A DNA stretch of 64,000 nt, from assembly GCF_040802235.1 (NCBI RefSeq), contig NC_133166.1:115644991-115708990 (forward strand). Reading direction: 5' to 3'. The notes beneath the pieces are model-generated. The model did no database searches and had not been told where the DNA came from. It saw only the letters and a program-made list of their open reading frames with translations. Of this stretch, positions 38,463 to 52,600 are shown piece by piece. The stretch's first letter is position 1; every line of letters begins with the position of its first letter. The DNA is from Manis javanica. Lineage: Eukaryota > Chordata > Mammalia > Pholidota > Manidae. The position numbers and the translations under genes are program-made.

Positions 38463-39762
38463 GCTCCCAGTCTGGTCCGACTCTGCCCACAAGAGGCTTG
38501 CCTGGGGCTGCCTCCAGGTCCCACCCCATCAGGGCTCCTTCTTCCGAGGGGCTTGAGTACCACTCACCGCTTGGGGGCGCATCTATCTGAGCCTGCCTCC
38601 CAAGAGTGGGCTTCCAAACCCCACGTTTGGGGAGCCTGCTGATAGGCCGGATAGATCCCCGGGCCACCCTCTCCTGCCTAACTGGTTGGTGACTTTGACA
38701 AGAGGTCCGAGGCCTGTCCAAAACTGCTCACCCTGCCTTTTTTCTGGGGGTTCAGTCCCCTATCTGTCTTTTACAAGTGGATGAGCCCAGGCCACAGAGA
38801 GGGGCTGAGCCCTGGGAAAGGCTGCTCTGCCTGTCAGCCTCCCCAGGCTCCTGCTCTGACTCCTAGGGGTCAGAGGCCCCCCACACTGTCTGTCTTCCAG
38901 GTTCCACCCTCCCCACAGACTTAAGCTGCTCCCGAACTCCAAGGAACCAAGCGTTCTTGGGTTGGGTTTTTTGTTTGGTTGGTTTTTCTCTTTTTTAATA
39001 AAATACCTTTTAAATGTGCAGGTTATGTGTCAGTCGTTGAAAGCCACATTCCCCAGGTTTAAGAATGAGGCAGAAGCCCAAAAATAGCTGTGACTGTCAC
39101 CATGGGGATGGGGGCCCAGGCTCAGTCAGGCTCTTCCATGGTCCTTCGCAGAGGCTCAGACTCTCATCAACCCGTTGGTTGAACTCACTAACACAGACTG
39201 GCCACTTCAGGTCCGTCCACTCACATTCCTTTGAGAAAATCTACATCATTCCTTCTCATTCAATTCAGCAACATTTACTGATCATTAGTTCTAACTTGGG
39301 GACATAGGTGAACAAGGTAGAAGGCCTTTATCCTCAGGGAATTCATGGGAAGATACAGAAACTAGAGCAAGATGTGTAAAGAGGAAAGACTGGAGAGGGT
39401 AGAGCAGAACAACACCTTGGACTGAATGGGGGCTGGAAGGAGGAGCATTTCAGGTTAAGGAGGTGCTCGACTCAATTCTACCTTACCCCCTGTGAGCCAC
39501 CAACCTTACCATAGGCCTTCTCCGTGAGGAAAAGACACCCTGACTGAGACGAGGACCATTTCCTGCCCCTACAGTCTTTAAGCACAGCAAGACACCCAGA
39601 ACTTTCAAAAGAAACCTCCGTTAAGACTAGTAAAGAATCAGGACCTTTTCCATTACTTTCTTCAGAGCTACATTGACATATCTGGATAAGTAATAAAAAA
39701 AAATAGTTCACACAGCCTACTGTGCCAGCCACTGTTTGAGGTCTTTCCACATACTGATTTTG

Positions 39763-39776
39763 GTACCATCTAGTGG
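39763..39776 (-). promoter_or_regulatory. Predicted CTCF-type motif (minus)
   Basis: On the minus strand this reads CCACTAGATGGTAC, one mismatch from the CTCF core. It lies downstream of GAL3ST3, facing the plus-strand motif at 35,445. Confidence 0.3.
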
Positions 39777-40859
39777 CAAGGGAACTGAAACTTGGAGAGG
39801 TTAAGTGATCCTTGGGGTCATAGCTAGGAGATGAACACAGACCATTTGGCTTTGAGTCTATGCTTCTAAGTGCCACCACACTGCCATTTGAATGAAGACT
39901 TTTCATGCCTGGGTTAGACTGGCCACTGGGATCTTCTCCCAAAAGAATATAAAGTGAGGAAACCAAGATATTGCTGTGAGCTCTTCTTTATTTTTCACAG
40001 TTGTTGGCCAGTTTGGGCAATGGTTGGTTGACAGATTGTATGACACTCCCTGTGCTTGAAAATGGGCTGTTTTTATATAATCCCACTTTTTACCAGTAAA
40101 CTTCTGTAAAAGGCAAAAGGCAATAATTAGAGGCATGCAAAGGCATAATTAAGTTTCTGGAATAAAGCAGCAGTAAAGAATTGTACTAGACTCAAAAAAA
40201 GACAAGCATGCTCTGTTCCCCACTCCAAGAAGGTGTCTGTGTGCCAGTGTCTCCCCTGGCAGCCCCCCCACCCCTCCCTCTCTCTCGCCCTAGCCTCTGG
40301 TCATACCTTTGCCAGGAACATCCTTCACTCTGCCCTGAGTCCTCCGGGAACTCAGACATGCCTTTAAGATCTGCCTTGATAGGCTTCTCCTGCCTTCCTG
40401 GACCCTCACGCAAGTAGGCCCTCATTTATAAGCCTTGCCCCACTTCAGCAGAGAGCACATCTCTGGACTCTGAAAAATCCAGGACTAACTGGAATCTTCA
40501 GGACCTAGGTGGGGGCCTGTTTGGTGTAGGAGCCAGGGCAGATCCCAACTAGGAACCGAACTGAATATTAGCCTTCAGTGACCAAGGTGGGGAAGGCGCC
40601 GTCTGGGATTCCTTGGTCCAAACATCTCCAGCTTCAACCACAACCCAGGGAAACAGGCCCCAGTGCCCTGCAAAGAGGTCCTTCCATCAACATACACGTG
40701 ATGCTGCCCACTCTGTGACCACTCTACATGTTTCCAGTGCTTTGGCAGTGGCTGAAACGTGGTCTCTGCCTCAAGCTGCTCATGCTAAGATCTGGGATAT
40801 ATGTGGAAGAGGCAGCCTATTGTCAAGTCTGACAATAACTTGATGGAGGTCATTATTTC

Positions 40860-41035
40860 CACCAGTGTTTTGGATTTCAAACCCTGTTTTGCCACCTACT
40901 GGCTGTGTGACCTTGGCCTTAGCTTTTGAGCTTCACTTTCCTTACTTGTGAAATTAACTCTTTCCCTCCTGAGCTTTGTGAGCAGTATTTGAGATTAGGC
41001 ACTTAGCACAATTCCTGGCACAGGGAATTGTTCCC
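40860..41035 (+). repeat. MIR SINE
   Basis: Plus-strand MIR: 'ggctgtgtgaccttggcctt', 'gagcttcactttccttactt' and 'gcacttagcacaattcctgg' are in order. Confidence 0.65.
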
Positions 41036-41689
41036 AGAGTGGCAGCTCTGGTGTCATCAGGGTTCCTCCAGGGCAGACATCCTTCATGTTGTAGATGTTA
41101 CATGTTGGCACATCTGTTACAAGAATTTTCTGGCAGATGGAAGAAAGCATTGAGAGGTAAGGGTGCCTTTTTCTACTTTGCCTGAAGGCACTGTACAGGC
41201 AAGCAGCAGCCTTGATTTTTTTGATTACAGAAGGATGTGCAAAGTGTGTGGGGAGCAAAGAAGAGGACAGAGCTGTTTGCCTGAGTCATCGAGATGTTCC
41301 CTGTAGAAGGATGTTCCAGCTGAGAACAGGGACCGGGAAGGAAGAACTCATCAGAGGCAGGAGGCATGAGAAAGCCCTGGCAATTGTGAGCCAGGGAGCG
41401 ATGCACCACCCAGCGGGGAGAAGCACTCCAGTGTCAGGTTATGAAAGGCCTTCACTGTCACACTTTGAAGTCCAGATTTTTTTGCATGGGACACCAGTAA
41501 ATGAATAGCAGGGGAGGCCAGGCTGTCCCCAGAGAAGGGAGCACAATCTCAGGCCATCTGTTGCCCATTCCCAGCCCAGCAGCACCCCAGGCAGGGACCT
41601 GTGTTGTAGATGATGGGGAATCACTGAAACAGGCATCAAACAGGCCTTTCATAAACTGCAAGTGCTGCTGTGAGAAGGCCCATTAGTAA

Positions 41690-42620
41690 GAACAATGATA
41701 CTAACATTTACTGAGCACTTGCTATGTGCTAGGTGCTTGTGATATGAGTCATAAAAAATACATATTTGGTCATTCAGATGACCAAATATATATTTCCCAG
41801 CTGTATTTAGTCTTTATCCACATTCCTGAAGACACCCCAGAGTCTTAAAGGTGAGATGGGTGTTTGGTCATGTTAATTAGAGACTTTTGGACCCCCAGCC
41901 ATGGGCAGGGACTGGAGGTTGGTTTAATAAAAAAGTGGCCAATAATTTAGCCAATCATGACTATGCAATAAAGCCCTCACAAACCTGTGACTCTCTTTAT
42001 CTGGCTGTTAACCTATATCCTTTATGGTATACTTTATTAAACTGGTAAATGTAACTGTTTTCCTGAGTTCTGTGAGCTGCTGTAGCAAATTAATCAAACA
42101 ACCAAAGGGGGAGGTCATGAGAACCTCCAATCTGTAGCTAGTAGGTCAGAAGCACAGGTAATAGCCTGGGGCCGGCTACCTGTGTCTGAAGTGGGGAGGT
42201 GGAGCACAGTCTTGTAAGACGAAGCCCTTAACCTAGGGAATCTGGTGCTGCCTCAGAGCAGATAGCATCAAAATTGAATTGAGTTCTTGGACACCCTGCT
42301 GGTGTTGAGAATTGCTTGATGGGAAGACCCACCTCCCCTCCACACACACTTTGGGATCTGGTCCAGGAACCCAAAAGGAATTATCATACTGTTATGCTCC
42401 TGTATATTATTACTGCTATAACATACTATTGTTGTATATGTGTGAAAAAACAGTGCTTTTATTTGAGCATTATGTGTTTTAATTTACTTGATTCTTACAA
42501 CAACCCTGTGAGAGAGGTGCTCTTATTCTCCTCTCACAGAAGGATCTGAAGTATGTGAAGGTAAAGTGCCCAGGCACACCTGGCTGAGGGAGGCTGAGCC
42601 AGGACAGAGACCAGAGCACC
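41690..42620 (-). repeat. MIR SINE split by an LTR insertion
   Basis: A minus-oriented MIR is recognisable in two parts: 41,690-41,738 ('catttactgagcacttgcta') and 42,453-42,620 ('cttacaacaaccctgtgaga' and following). The LTR at 41,740-42,452 lies between them, so the MIR is the older of the two. Confidence 0.6.
41740..42452 (+). mobile_element. Solo LTR fossil (class uncertain)
   Basis: A 713-bp block starts TGATATGAG and ends AAAAAACA. It is inserted in a MIR, and the hexamer GTGCTT is found on both sides (41,733-41,738 and 42,453-42,458), with one extra base at the left junction. It contains an AATAAA near 41,969. No internal genes are present, so it is a solo LTR. The family is not identified with confidence. 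Confidence 0.6.
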
Positions 42621-42929
42621 ATGTCTACCTTTGGATACAGTGTCCCACACTTTCAGACACTCGCCCAGCAGTCCCTGCAGGCTCTTTATTAAAGAGCCTC
42701 TTTATAAGAGCCCCCAAGAGGATCTTGAGTGGGAGAGAGAGGCCAGAGCCCAAGTGTTCTGGGTGCCTGAGGTGAGGACAGGAGGTCATAGAGGGAGGGA
42801 GCTGGTGATCTGCCAACACAGCTGGGCAGCTGGACAAATGGAGAGGGGACCAGGACAGGAGCACCTGAGAGGCGGGGCAGCCCCTGGGGATAAAACTATA
42901 TTAAATTATGTTAAAAATTAAGTTATTAC

Positions 42930-45900
42930 ATTGGCTTAAAGATGGCAGTATGAGAGGTGAGACAGAAACCTCCTCCCCAAACCACATATAATTATGAAAA
43001 TATAACAAGTACATCAAATCCTGAAACAGCAACCAGAAAGAAGGATGTGGCAGATTGTCTACACCTGGGAAAACCAGCAGACCTCAAGGAAAAGGGTAAC
43101 ATACCAAAGCCATGATCTGGAAGGACCCAAACCCTTCCCCCACCCCAGCTCACTGGTGGAGGAAGAGAAATGGGGTGGAGAGGGGGTAGATGTGTAGGAC
43201 TGCTGAACACCCAGCCCTGGAGATCTGCTCTGGAAGCACACAACTACATTACATGGTGCTCAGGAGATTAGTGGGGTTAGGAAGGTAAGACAGGAGGAAT
43301 ACTTGGAGAGACTGAGATTCCAGCCACTTCTGGAGAAGTACCCACAACTGGCTGCTTTGGGACAAAAGAAAGGTGGGCACTCTGAGAGACTTCGCAACAG
43401 CAAGAGGGCAGCTAAAAGGGCAAGGATTAGACAGAGCTTGCTGCTCAGGAGAAAGGACAGGTGGACAAAATTGTCCTGGCGCATTCAGTCCAGCAGATTG
43501 GGAACTTTCAGGACTCAGGCACTCCATCCCTATGGCTGGAAATGCAGCTCCAAGGTCCCCCAGTGCGATATGCAACCTGCTGTTCCTTCCTTCTGGCACA
43601 GAGAACAAATGATGTTCTGTGGCTAGCTCACCAGAGAACAGCCTGGCAAACTATAAAACAAATGAGAACAGGGCATTACCTAACTCCAGATCAGAAAAAT
43701 CTCCATAGTAAGTCTTTCTGAAAATGGGTTCAAGGCACAGTCCATAAAATTTGTCCCTCCCTGCCAAAACATCACCATGTCCTTTAGAGAGAGCCTCTTT
43801 CTTTCCTACCGGAGATGAAGAATGGGAGTATAGCTATGAAACAATGAGGGCCCTACATAAAAACAATAAAATAGTGAACTTTAGATAGTCATCTGTAAAG
43901 AAACCAAGAGTCTGGCACCTACCTAACCTTTGCAAGATTTTCTAGCTGCAATAACTGAGAACAAAGCTTATACTTAGAAACAAGTTAACTGCTAAGACCT
44001 GCCAAATGATTTAATTTCATTCTCCAAACTCATGTAACCATGCTATGTGTCAATTAGATGATTAATATCTGTACTTTACTTTATGTAATCAAAGAGCATA
44101 TAATAAAACTGCTACTTTTCATTAAAGGCCAGGCTCAGCTTTTGCTATCGTCTGTGTCCTCATTCATTCATCGCTGATGCCGCTCATCCTTCAGGGACCC
44201 CTGGACTTATTGGAGCAGGACTCCACCAAGTGTCTTTGAGGAAATAATTGCTGAAAACTTCCCCAATCTGAAGAAGGAGATGATCTCTCAGGCCATGGAG
44301 GTACACAGATCTCCCAACACAAGGGACCCAAGGAAGACAACACTAAGACATAAAGTAATTAAAATGGCAAAGATCAAAGATAAACACAGAGTATTAAAAG
44401 CATCAGAGAGAGAAAAAAGATCACATAAAAAGGAAAACCCAGTAGGCTGGCTATCATCAGACTTCTCAACAGATACATTTTAGGCCAGAAGGGAGTGGCA
44501 TGATATATTTAATGCAATGAAGCAGAAGGGCCTTGAACCAAGAATGCTCTACCTGGCAAGTTTATCATTTAAATTTGAAGCAGGGATTAAACAATTTCCA
44601 GATAAACAAAAGCTGAGAGAATTTACCTCCCACAAGCCATCCCTACAGTGTATTTTGGAGGGGATGCTATAGACAGAAGCATTCCTAAGGCTAAATAGCT
44701 GTCACCAGAGAAAATAAAACCACAGTAAAGGAAGTAGACCAATTAATTACTAAGCAAATATAAAATTAAATAAACTACTCACAAAATCAGTCAAGGGATA
44801 CACAAAGAGTACAGAATATGGTACCTAATATATGCAAAGTAGAGAAGGAAGAAAAAGGAGAAAAAAAGAAGAACCTTTAGATTGTGTTTGTAATAGCATA
44901 CTAAGTGAGTTAAGTTAGACTGTTAGATAATAAAGAAGATACCTTTAACCTTTGGTATCCACAAATCTAAAGGCTGCAATGGAAATAAGTACATATTTAT
45001 CGATAATCACCCTAACTGTAAATGGTCTGAATACACCAATCAAAAGACATAGAGTTACTGAATGGATAAAAAAATAAGACCCATCTATATGCTGCCTACA
45101 ATAGACACACTTCAAACCCAAAGACATACACAGACTAAAAGTGAAGGGATGGAAGAAGGTATTTCATGCAACTAATGGGGAGATAAAATCAGGAGTTGCA
45201 GTACTTGTATCAGACAAAATAGGCTTCAAAATAAATAAAGTAATAAGAGACAAAGAAGGACATTACATAATGATAAAGGAGTCAGTCCAACAAGAGGATA
45301 TAACCATTATAAATATCTATGCACCCAATACAGGAGCACCAACATATGTGAAGCAAATACTAACAGAATTAAAGGAGAAAATAGAATGCGATGCATTCAT
45401 TTTAGGAGACTTCAACACACCACTCACTCCAAAGGACAGATGAAGCAGATGGAAAATAAGTAAGGAGACAGAGGCACTGAACAACACATTAGAACAGATG
45501 GACCTAACAGACATCTGTAGAGAACTCCACCCAAAAGCATCAGGATGCATATTCTTCTCAAGTGCACAAGGAAGATTTTCAAGAAAAGATCATATTCTAG
45601 GCCACAAAAAGAGCCTCAGTAAATTCAGAAGGATTAAAATTGTACCAACCAGCTTCTCAGACCACAAAGGTAAGAAACAAGAAAACAAAAAAGCTCACAA
45701 ACACATGGAGGCTTAACAACAGCTTCTAAATAATCAATGCATCAATGACCAAATAAAAATAAAGATCAAGCAATATATGGAGACAAATAACAACAATAAC
45801 TCAACACCACAAAATCTGTGGGATGCAGTGATGGCCGTGCTAAGAGAGAAGTATACTGCAATACAGGATTATCTCAGGAATTAAGAACAATCCCATATGA

Positions 45901-46620
45901 TCAGTCTAAACTCACAATTAATGAAACTAGAAAAAGAAGAACAAATGAAGCCTAAAGTCAGTAGAAGGAGGGACATAATAAAGGTTAGAACAGAAATAAA
46001 TAAAAGCAAGAAGAATAAAACGATGGAAAGAATAAGTGAAACCAGTAACTGGTTCTTCAAGAAAATGAACAAAATAGATAAACCACTAGCCAGACTTACC
46101 AAGAAAAAAAGAGAGTCTACACACATAAAGAGAATCACAAATGAGAAAAGAAAAATCACTACGGACACCACAGAAATACAAAGAATTTTTAGGGAATGAT
46201 ATGAAAAATTATATGCTAACAAACTGGATAACCTAGAAGAAATGGACAATGTTCTAGAAAAATAAAAACTTCCAAGACTGACCCAGGAAGAAACAGAAAA
46301 TCTGAACAGACCAATTACCAGCAAAGAAATTGAATTGGTAATCAAAAAGTACCTAAGAACAAAATTCCTGGACCAGATGGCTTTACCACTGAATTTTATC
46401 AAACATTTAGTGAAGACCTAATACCCTCCTCCTTAAAGTTTTCCAAAAAGTAGAAGAAGAGAGAATACTTCCAAACTCATTCTATGAGGCCAACGTCACT
46501 CTAATACCAAAAACAAGCAAAGACACTACAAAAAAAGAAAATTACAGACCAATATCCCTGATGAATATAGATGCAAAAATACTCAAAATATTAGCAAACT
46601 GAATTAAAAAATATATCAAG
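42930..46620 (+). mobile_element. L1 copy 1 (5'UTR and ORF1/ORF2 parts), interrupted
   Basis: 42,930-43,608 parallels the 5'UTR of the second L1 (46,621 onward). 44,229-46,620 parallels its ORF1 3' part, spacer and ORF2 up to mid reverse transcriptase. Between them lies an LTR-like block, with roughly 650 bp of L1 missing there. Open frames are short with many stops; the endonuclease part keeps the ILGDFNTPLTPKDR segment (near 45,400). The copy ends abruptly in ORF2 at the start of copy 2. It is dead and more diverged than copy 2. Confidence 0.75.
43610..44228 (+). mobile_element. Probable solo LTR fossil within L1 copy 1
   Basis: About 620 bp with LTR-like layout: it begins near TGATGTTCTGTGG, has an AATAAA-type signal near 44,102 ('ataataaaactgc'), a pyrimidine-rich stretch, and ends near GGACTCCACCA. 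It replaces part of the L1 5'UTR/ORF1. I could not find a clean target-site duplication. It looks ERV1-like, but the class is uncertain. Confidence 0.5.
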
Positions 46621-49600
46621 GCTTTTGAGGAGCCAAGATTGTGGCGTGAGTAGGGCAGTGGAAATCTCCTCCCAAAACCATATATATATTTGAAAATACA
46701 ACAAATACAACTATTCCTAAAAGAGAGACCAGAAGATACAGTACAACAGCCAGGCTACATCTACATCTCCAAGAACTCAGCACCTCACGAAGGAGGTAAG
46801 ATACAAGTCACGACCCGGCAGGACCCAAATGCGCCCCCCACCCCAGCCCACTGGCGGGAGGAGAGGAGTTGGAGCGGGGAGGGAGTGGAAGCCCAGGACT
46901 GCTAAATACCCAGCTCTAGCCATCCGCACCAGAAGCACAGACACACATTGCGTGGTGTGCTGGATATTAGGGAAACAGAACAGTAAAATCTGCGAGCGGG
47001 TCCCCACAGACAGCACCCCTGGGACAAAAGAAAAGCGAGCACTTTTTGAAAGTCTTAAAGGAACAGGGGCCTCACAGCTGGGCAGCAGCGTCCCAGCACA
47101 CTCAGCCGAGCAGCTGGGAATCCCGGGGAAATTCAGGTGCTCCAGCCCCCTGGGAGGCAGTGCAGCTCTGAAGCCCCTTGTGGCAACAAACAGCCTCTGG
47201 TCCATTCACACTCTGGCATGGCCCCACCGTAGCAGGGAAGCAGCCTGAGAGCAGCCCCGCGCACAGCAACCACCCAGAGCCTCCTCCACAGCCACCCGGG
47301 CCAGACTCAGAAGACCTGTAGGCACGCAGCTGCCCAGCACAAGCCAGTAGGGGTTGCTGTTCTCACAGGAGAGGAAGGCAACCAGCAAATGAGAAGGGAC
47401 TTTGTTCTCCCAGCTGACACATGTGCCAACTGCCCATGACTACCTTTATAGCCATGAAAATGCAGAAGAATTTGATCCAGACCAGAATCACACAGACAAC
47501 CCCTGAGAGGGAACCTGGGGAGACAGATTTAATCGATCTTCCTGAAAAAGAATTCAAAATAAAGGTCATAACCATGCTGATGGACCTGCAGAGAAATATG
47601 CAAGAGCTAAAGGATCAAGTTAGGAGGGAAAATACAGAAATAAAACAATCTCTGGAAGCACTTAAGAGCAGACTGGATGAGGTGCAAGAGGCCATTAATG
47701 GAATAGAAATCAGAGAACAGGAATACAGAGAAGCTGAGGCAGAGAGAGATAAAAGGATCACCAGGAATGAAAGAATACTAAGAGAACTGTGTGACCGATC
47801 CAAACACAACAATATTTGCATTATAGGGGTACCAGAAGAAGAGAGAGAAAAAGGGATAGAAAGGTCTTTGAAGAAATAATTGCTGAAAACTTCCCCAAAC
47901 TGGGGGAGGAAATAGTCTCTCAGACCATGGAAGCCCACAGAACTCCCAACACAAGGGACCCAAGGAGGACAACACCAAGACACATAATAATTAAAATGGC
48001 AAAGATCAAAGGCAAGGACAGAGTATTAAAGGCAACCAGAGAGAGAAAAAAGTCACCTACAAAGGAAAACCCAACAGGCTATCATCAGACTTCTCAAAAG
48101 AAACCTTACAGGCCAGAAGAGAATGGCATGATATATTTAATGCAATGAAACAGAAGGGCCTGGAACCAAGGATACTGTATCCAGCACGATTATCATTTAA
48201 ATATGATGGCAGGATTAAACAATTCCCAGACAAGCAAAAGTTGAGGGAATTTACCTCCCACAAACCACCTCTAAAGGATATTTTAGAGGGACTGCTCTAG
48301 ATGGAAACACACCTAAGGCAAAATAGATATCACCAGAGAAAATAAAATCACAACAAAGAAACACACCAACCAAATACTAACTAAAGGCAAAAAATAAAAT
48401 CAACTACTCACAAAAGCAGTCAAAGCAAATGTAAAAGAGCACAGAATAAAACACCTAACATATAAAGAATGGAGGAGGAGGAATAAAAAGGGAGAGGAAT
48501 AAAGAATCACCAGACAGTGTTTATAATAGCTCAATAAGTGAGTTAAGTTAGACAGTAAGATAGTAAAGAAGATAACCTTGAACCTTTGGTAACCACGACT
48601 CTAAAGCCTGCAATGGCAATAAGTACATATCTTTCAATAATCACCCTAACTGTAAATGGACTGAATGCACCAATCAAAAGACGCAGAGTAATAGAATGGA
48701 TAAAAAACAAGACCCATCCATATGCTGCTTACAAGAGACTCACCTCAAACCCGAAGACATATGCAGACTAAAAGTCAAGGGATAGAAAAAGATATTTCAT
48801 GCAAACAACAGGGAGAAAAAATCAGGTGTTGCAGTACAAGTAGCAGACAAAATAGACTTCAAAACAAAGAAAGTAAGAAGAGATAAAGAAGGACATTACA
48901 TAATAATAAAGGGGTCAATCCAACAAGAGGATATAACCATTATAAACATATATGCACCCAATACAGGAGCACCAACATATGTGAAACAAATACTAACAGA
49001 ATTAAAGGAGGAAATAGAATGCAATGCATTCATTTTAGGAGACTTCAACACACCACTCACTCCAAAAGACAGATCCACCAGACAGAAAATAAGTAAGGAC
49101 ATGCAGGCACTGAACAACACACTAGAACAGATGGACGTAATAGACATCTATAGAACTCTACACCCAAAAGCAACAGGATACACATTCTTCTCAAGTGCAC
49201 ATGGAACATTCTCCAGAATAGACCACATACTAGGCCACAAAAAGAGCCTCAGTAAATTCCAAAAGATTGAAATTCTACCAACCAACTTCTCACACCACAA
49301 AGGTATAAAACTAGAAATAAATTGTACAAAGAAAGCAAAAAGGCTCACAAACACATGGAGGCTTAACCACATGCTCCTAAATAATCAATGGATCAATGAC
49401 CAAATTAAAATAAAGATCAAGCAATATATGGAGACAAATGACAACAACAGTACAAAGCCCCAACTTCTGTGGGACGCAGTGAAAGCAGTTTTAAGAGGAA
49501 AGTATATAGCAACCCAGGCCTATTTAAAGAAGGAAGAACAATCCCAAATAAATAGTCTAAAGTCACAATTATTGAAATTGGAAAAAGAAGAACAAATGAG

Positions 49601-52600
49601 GCCCAAAGTCAGCAGAAGGAGGGACATAATAAAGATCAGAGAAGAAATAAATAAAATTGAGAGGAATAAAACAATAGAGAAAATCAATGAAACCAGAGCT
49701 GGTTCTTTGAGAAAATAAACAAAACAGATAAACCCCTAGCCAGACTTATTAAGAGAAAAAGAGAATCAACACACATCAACAGAATCAGAAACAAGAAAGG
49801 AAAAATCCCAATAGACCCCACAGAAATAGAAAGAATCATTAAAGAATATTATGATAATCTATATGCTAACAAGATGGAAAACCTAGAAGAAATGGACAAC
49901 TTCCTAGAAAAATGCAACCTTCCAAGACTGACCAAGGAAGAAACAGATAATCTAAACAGACCAATTACTAGCAATGAAATTGAAGCGGTAATCAAAAAAC
50001 TACCCAAGAACAAAACCACTGGACAAGATGGATTTACTGCGGAATTTTATCAGACATACAAAGAAGACATAATACCCATTCTCCTTAAAGTTTTCCAAAA
50101 TAGAAGAGGAGGGAATACTTCCAGACTCATTCTATGAAGCCATCACCCTAATACCAAAACCAGACAAAGACCCCACCAAAAAAGAAAATTACAGATGAAT
50201 ATCCCTGATGAACATAGATGCAAAAATACTCAACAAAATATTAGCAAACTGAATTCAAAAATATATCAAGATGATCATACACCATGACCAAGCGGGATTC
50301 ATCCCAGGGATGCAAGGATGGTACAACATTCGAAAATCCATCAACATCATCCACCACATCAACAAAAAGGACAAAAACCACATGATCATCTCCATAGATG
50401 CTGAAAAAGCATTTGACAAAATTCAACATCCATTCATGATAAAAACTCTCAGCAAAATGGGTATAGAGGGCAAGTACCTCAACATAATAAAGGCCATATA
50501 TGATAAACCCACAGCCAACATCATACTTAACAGCGAGAAGCTGAAAGCTTTTCCTCTCGGGAACAAGACAGGGATGCCTGCTCTCCCCACTGTTATTCAA
50601 CATAGTACTGGAGGTCCTAGCCATGGCAATCAGACAAAACAAAGAAATACGAGGAATTCAGATTGGTAAAGAAGAAGTCAAACGGTCACTATATGTAGAT
50701 GACATGATATTGTACATAAAAAACCCTAAAGACTCCACTCCAAAACTACTAGAACTAATATTGGAATTCAGCAAAGTTGCAGGATACAAAATTAACACAC
50801 AGAAATCTGTGGCTTTCCTATACACTAACAATGAACTAGCCGAAAGAGAAATCAGGAAAACAATTCTATTCACAATTGCATCAAATAGAATAAAAAATAC
50901 CTAGGAATAAACCTAACCAAGGAAGTGAAAGACCTATACCCTGAAAACTACAAGACACTCTTAAGAGTAATTAAAGAGGACACTAACAAATGGAAACTCA
51001 TCCCATGCTCTTGGCTAGGAAGAATTAATATTGTCAAAATGGCCATCCTGCCTAAAGTAATCTACAGATTCAATGCAATCCCTATCAAATTATCAACAGC
51101 ATTCTTCAAAGAACTGGAACAAATAGTTCTAAAATTCATATGGAACCACCAAAAACCCTGAATAGCCAAAGCAATCCTGAGAAGGAAGAATAAAGTAGGA
51201 GGGATCTTGCTCCCCAACTTCAAGCTCTACTACAAAGCCACAGTAATCAAGACAATTTGGTACTGGCACAAGAACAGACCCACAGACCAGTGGAACAGAA
51301 TAGTCTCCAGACATTAACCCAAACATATATAGTCAGTTAGTATATGATAAAGGAGCCATGGACACACAATGGGGAAATGACAGTTTCTTCAACAGCTGGT
51401 TGAAGAAACTGGACAGCTACATGTAAGAGAATGAAACTGGATCATTGTCTAACCCCATACACCAAAGTAAATTTGAAATGGATTAAAGACCTGAATGTAA
51501 GTCATGAAACCATAAAACTCTTGGAAAAAAACATCGGCAAAAATCTCTTGGACATAAACATGAGCGACTTCTTCATGAACGTATTTCCCCGGGCAAGGGA
51601 AACAAAAGCGAAAATGAACAAGTGGAACTATATAAAGCTGAAAAGCTTCTGTACAGCAAAGGACACCATCAATAGAACAAAAAGGTATCCTACAGTATGG
51701 GAGAATATATTCATAAATGACATATCCGATAAAGGGCTGACATCCAAAATATATAAAGAGCTCACACACCTCAACAAACAAAAAGCAAATAATCCAATTA
51801 AAAAATGGGCAGAGGAGCTGAATAAACAGTCCTCTAAAGAAGAAATTTAGATGGCCAACAGACCATCTAACATGAGAAGATGCTCCACAATGCTAATCAT
51901 CAGGGAAATGCAAATTAAAATCACAATGAGATATCACCTCACACCAGTTAGAATGGCCACCATCCAAAAGACAGGGAACAACAAATGCTGGCGAGGATGT
52001 GGAGGAAGGGGAACCCTCCTACACTGCTGGGGGGAATGTAAATTAGTTCAACCATTGTGAAAAGCAGTATGGAGGTTCCTCAAAATGTTCAAAATAGAAA
52101 TACCATTTGACCCAGGAATTCCACTTCTAGGAATTTACCCTAAGAATGCAGCACTCCAGTTTGAAAAAGACAGATGCACCCCTATGTTTATCGCTGCACT
52201 ATTTACAATAGCCAAAAAATGGAAGCAACCTAAATGTCCATCAGTAGATGAATGGATAAAGAAGATGTGGTACATATACACAATGGAATATTACTCAGCC
52301 ATAAGAAGAAAACAAATCCTACCATTCGCAACAACATGGATGGAGCTAGAGGGTATTATGCTCAGTGAAATAAGCCAGGCGGAGAAAGACAAGTACCAAA
52401 TGATTTCACTCATATGTGGAGTATAAAAACAAAAGAAAACTGAAGGAACAAAACAGCAGCAGAAGCACAGAACCCAAGAATAGACTAATAGTTACCAAAC
52501 GGAAAGAGACTGGGGAGGACGGGTGGGAAGGGAGGGATAAGGGTGGGAAAAAAGAAAGAGGGCATTACAATTAGCATATATAGTGTGGGGGTGGCACAGG

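Noticed and set aside
37440-38721. Long open frames opposite and in other frames of the GAL3ST3 last exon
   Set aside because: They are GC-driven shadows of a strongly coding exon that matches the sulfotransferase family in the plus frame.
45141-50904. Reverse-transcriptase and endonuclease frames taken as a host gene
   Set aside because: They are fragments of L1 ORF2 with stops, a 3'UTR and A-rich tails. The sequence is a LINE, not a domesticated gene.
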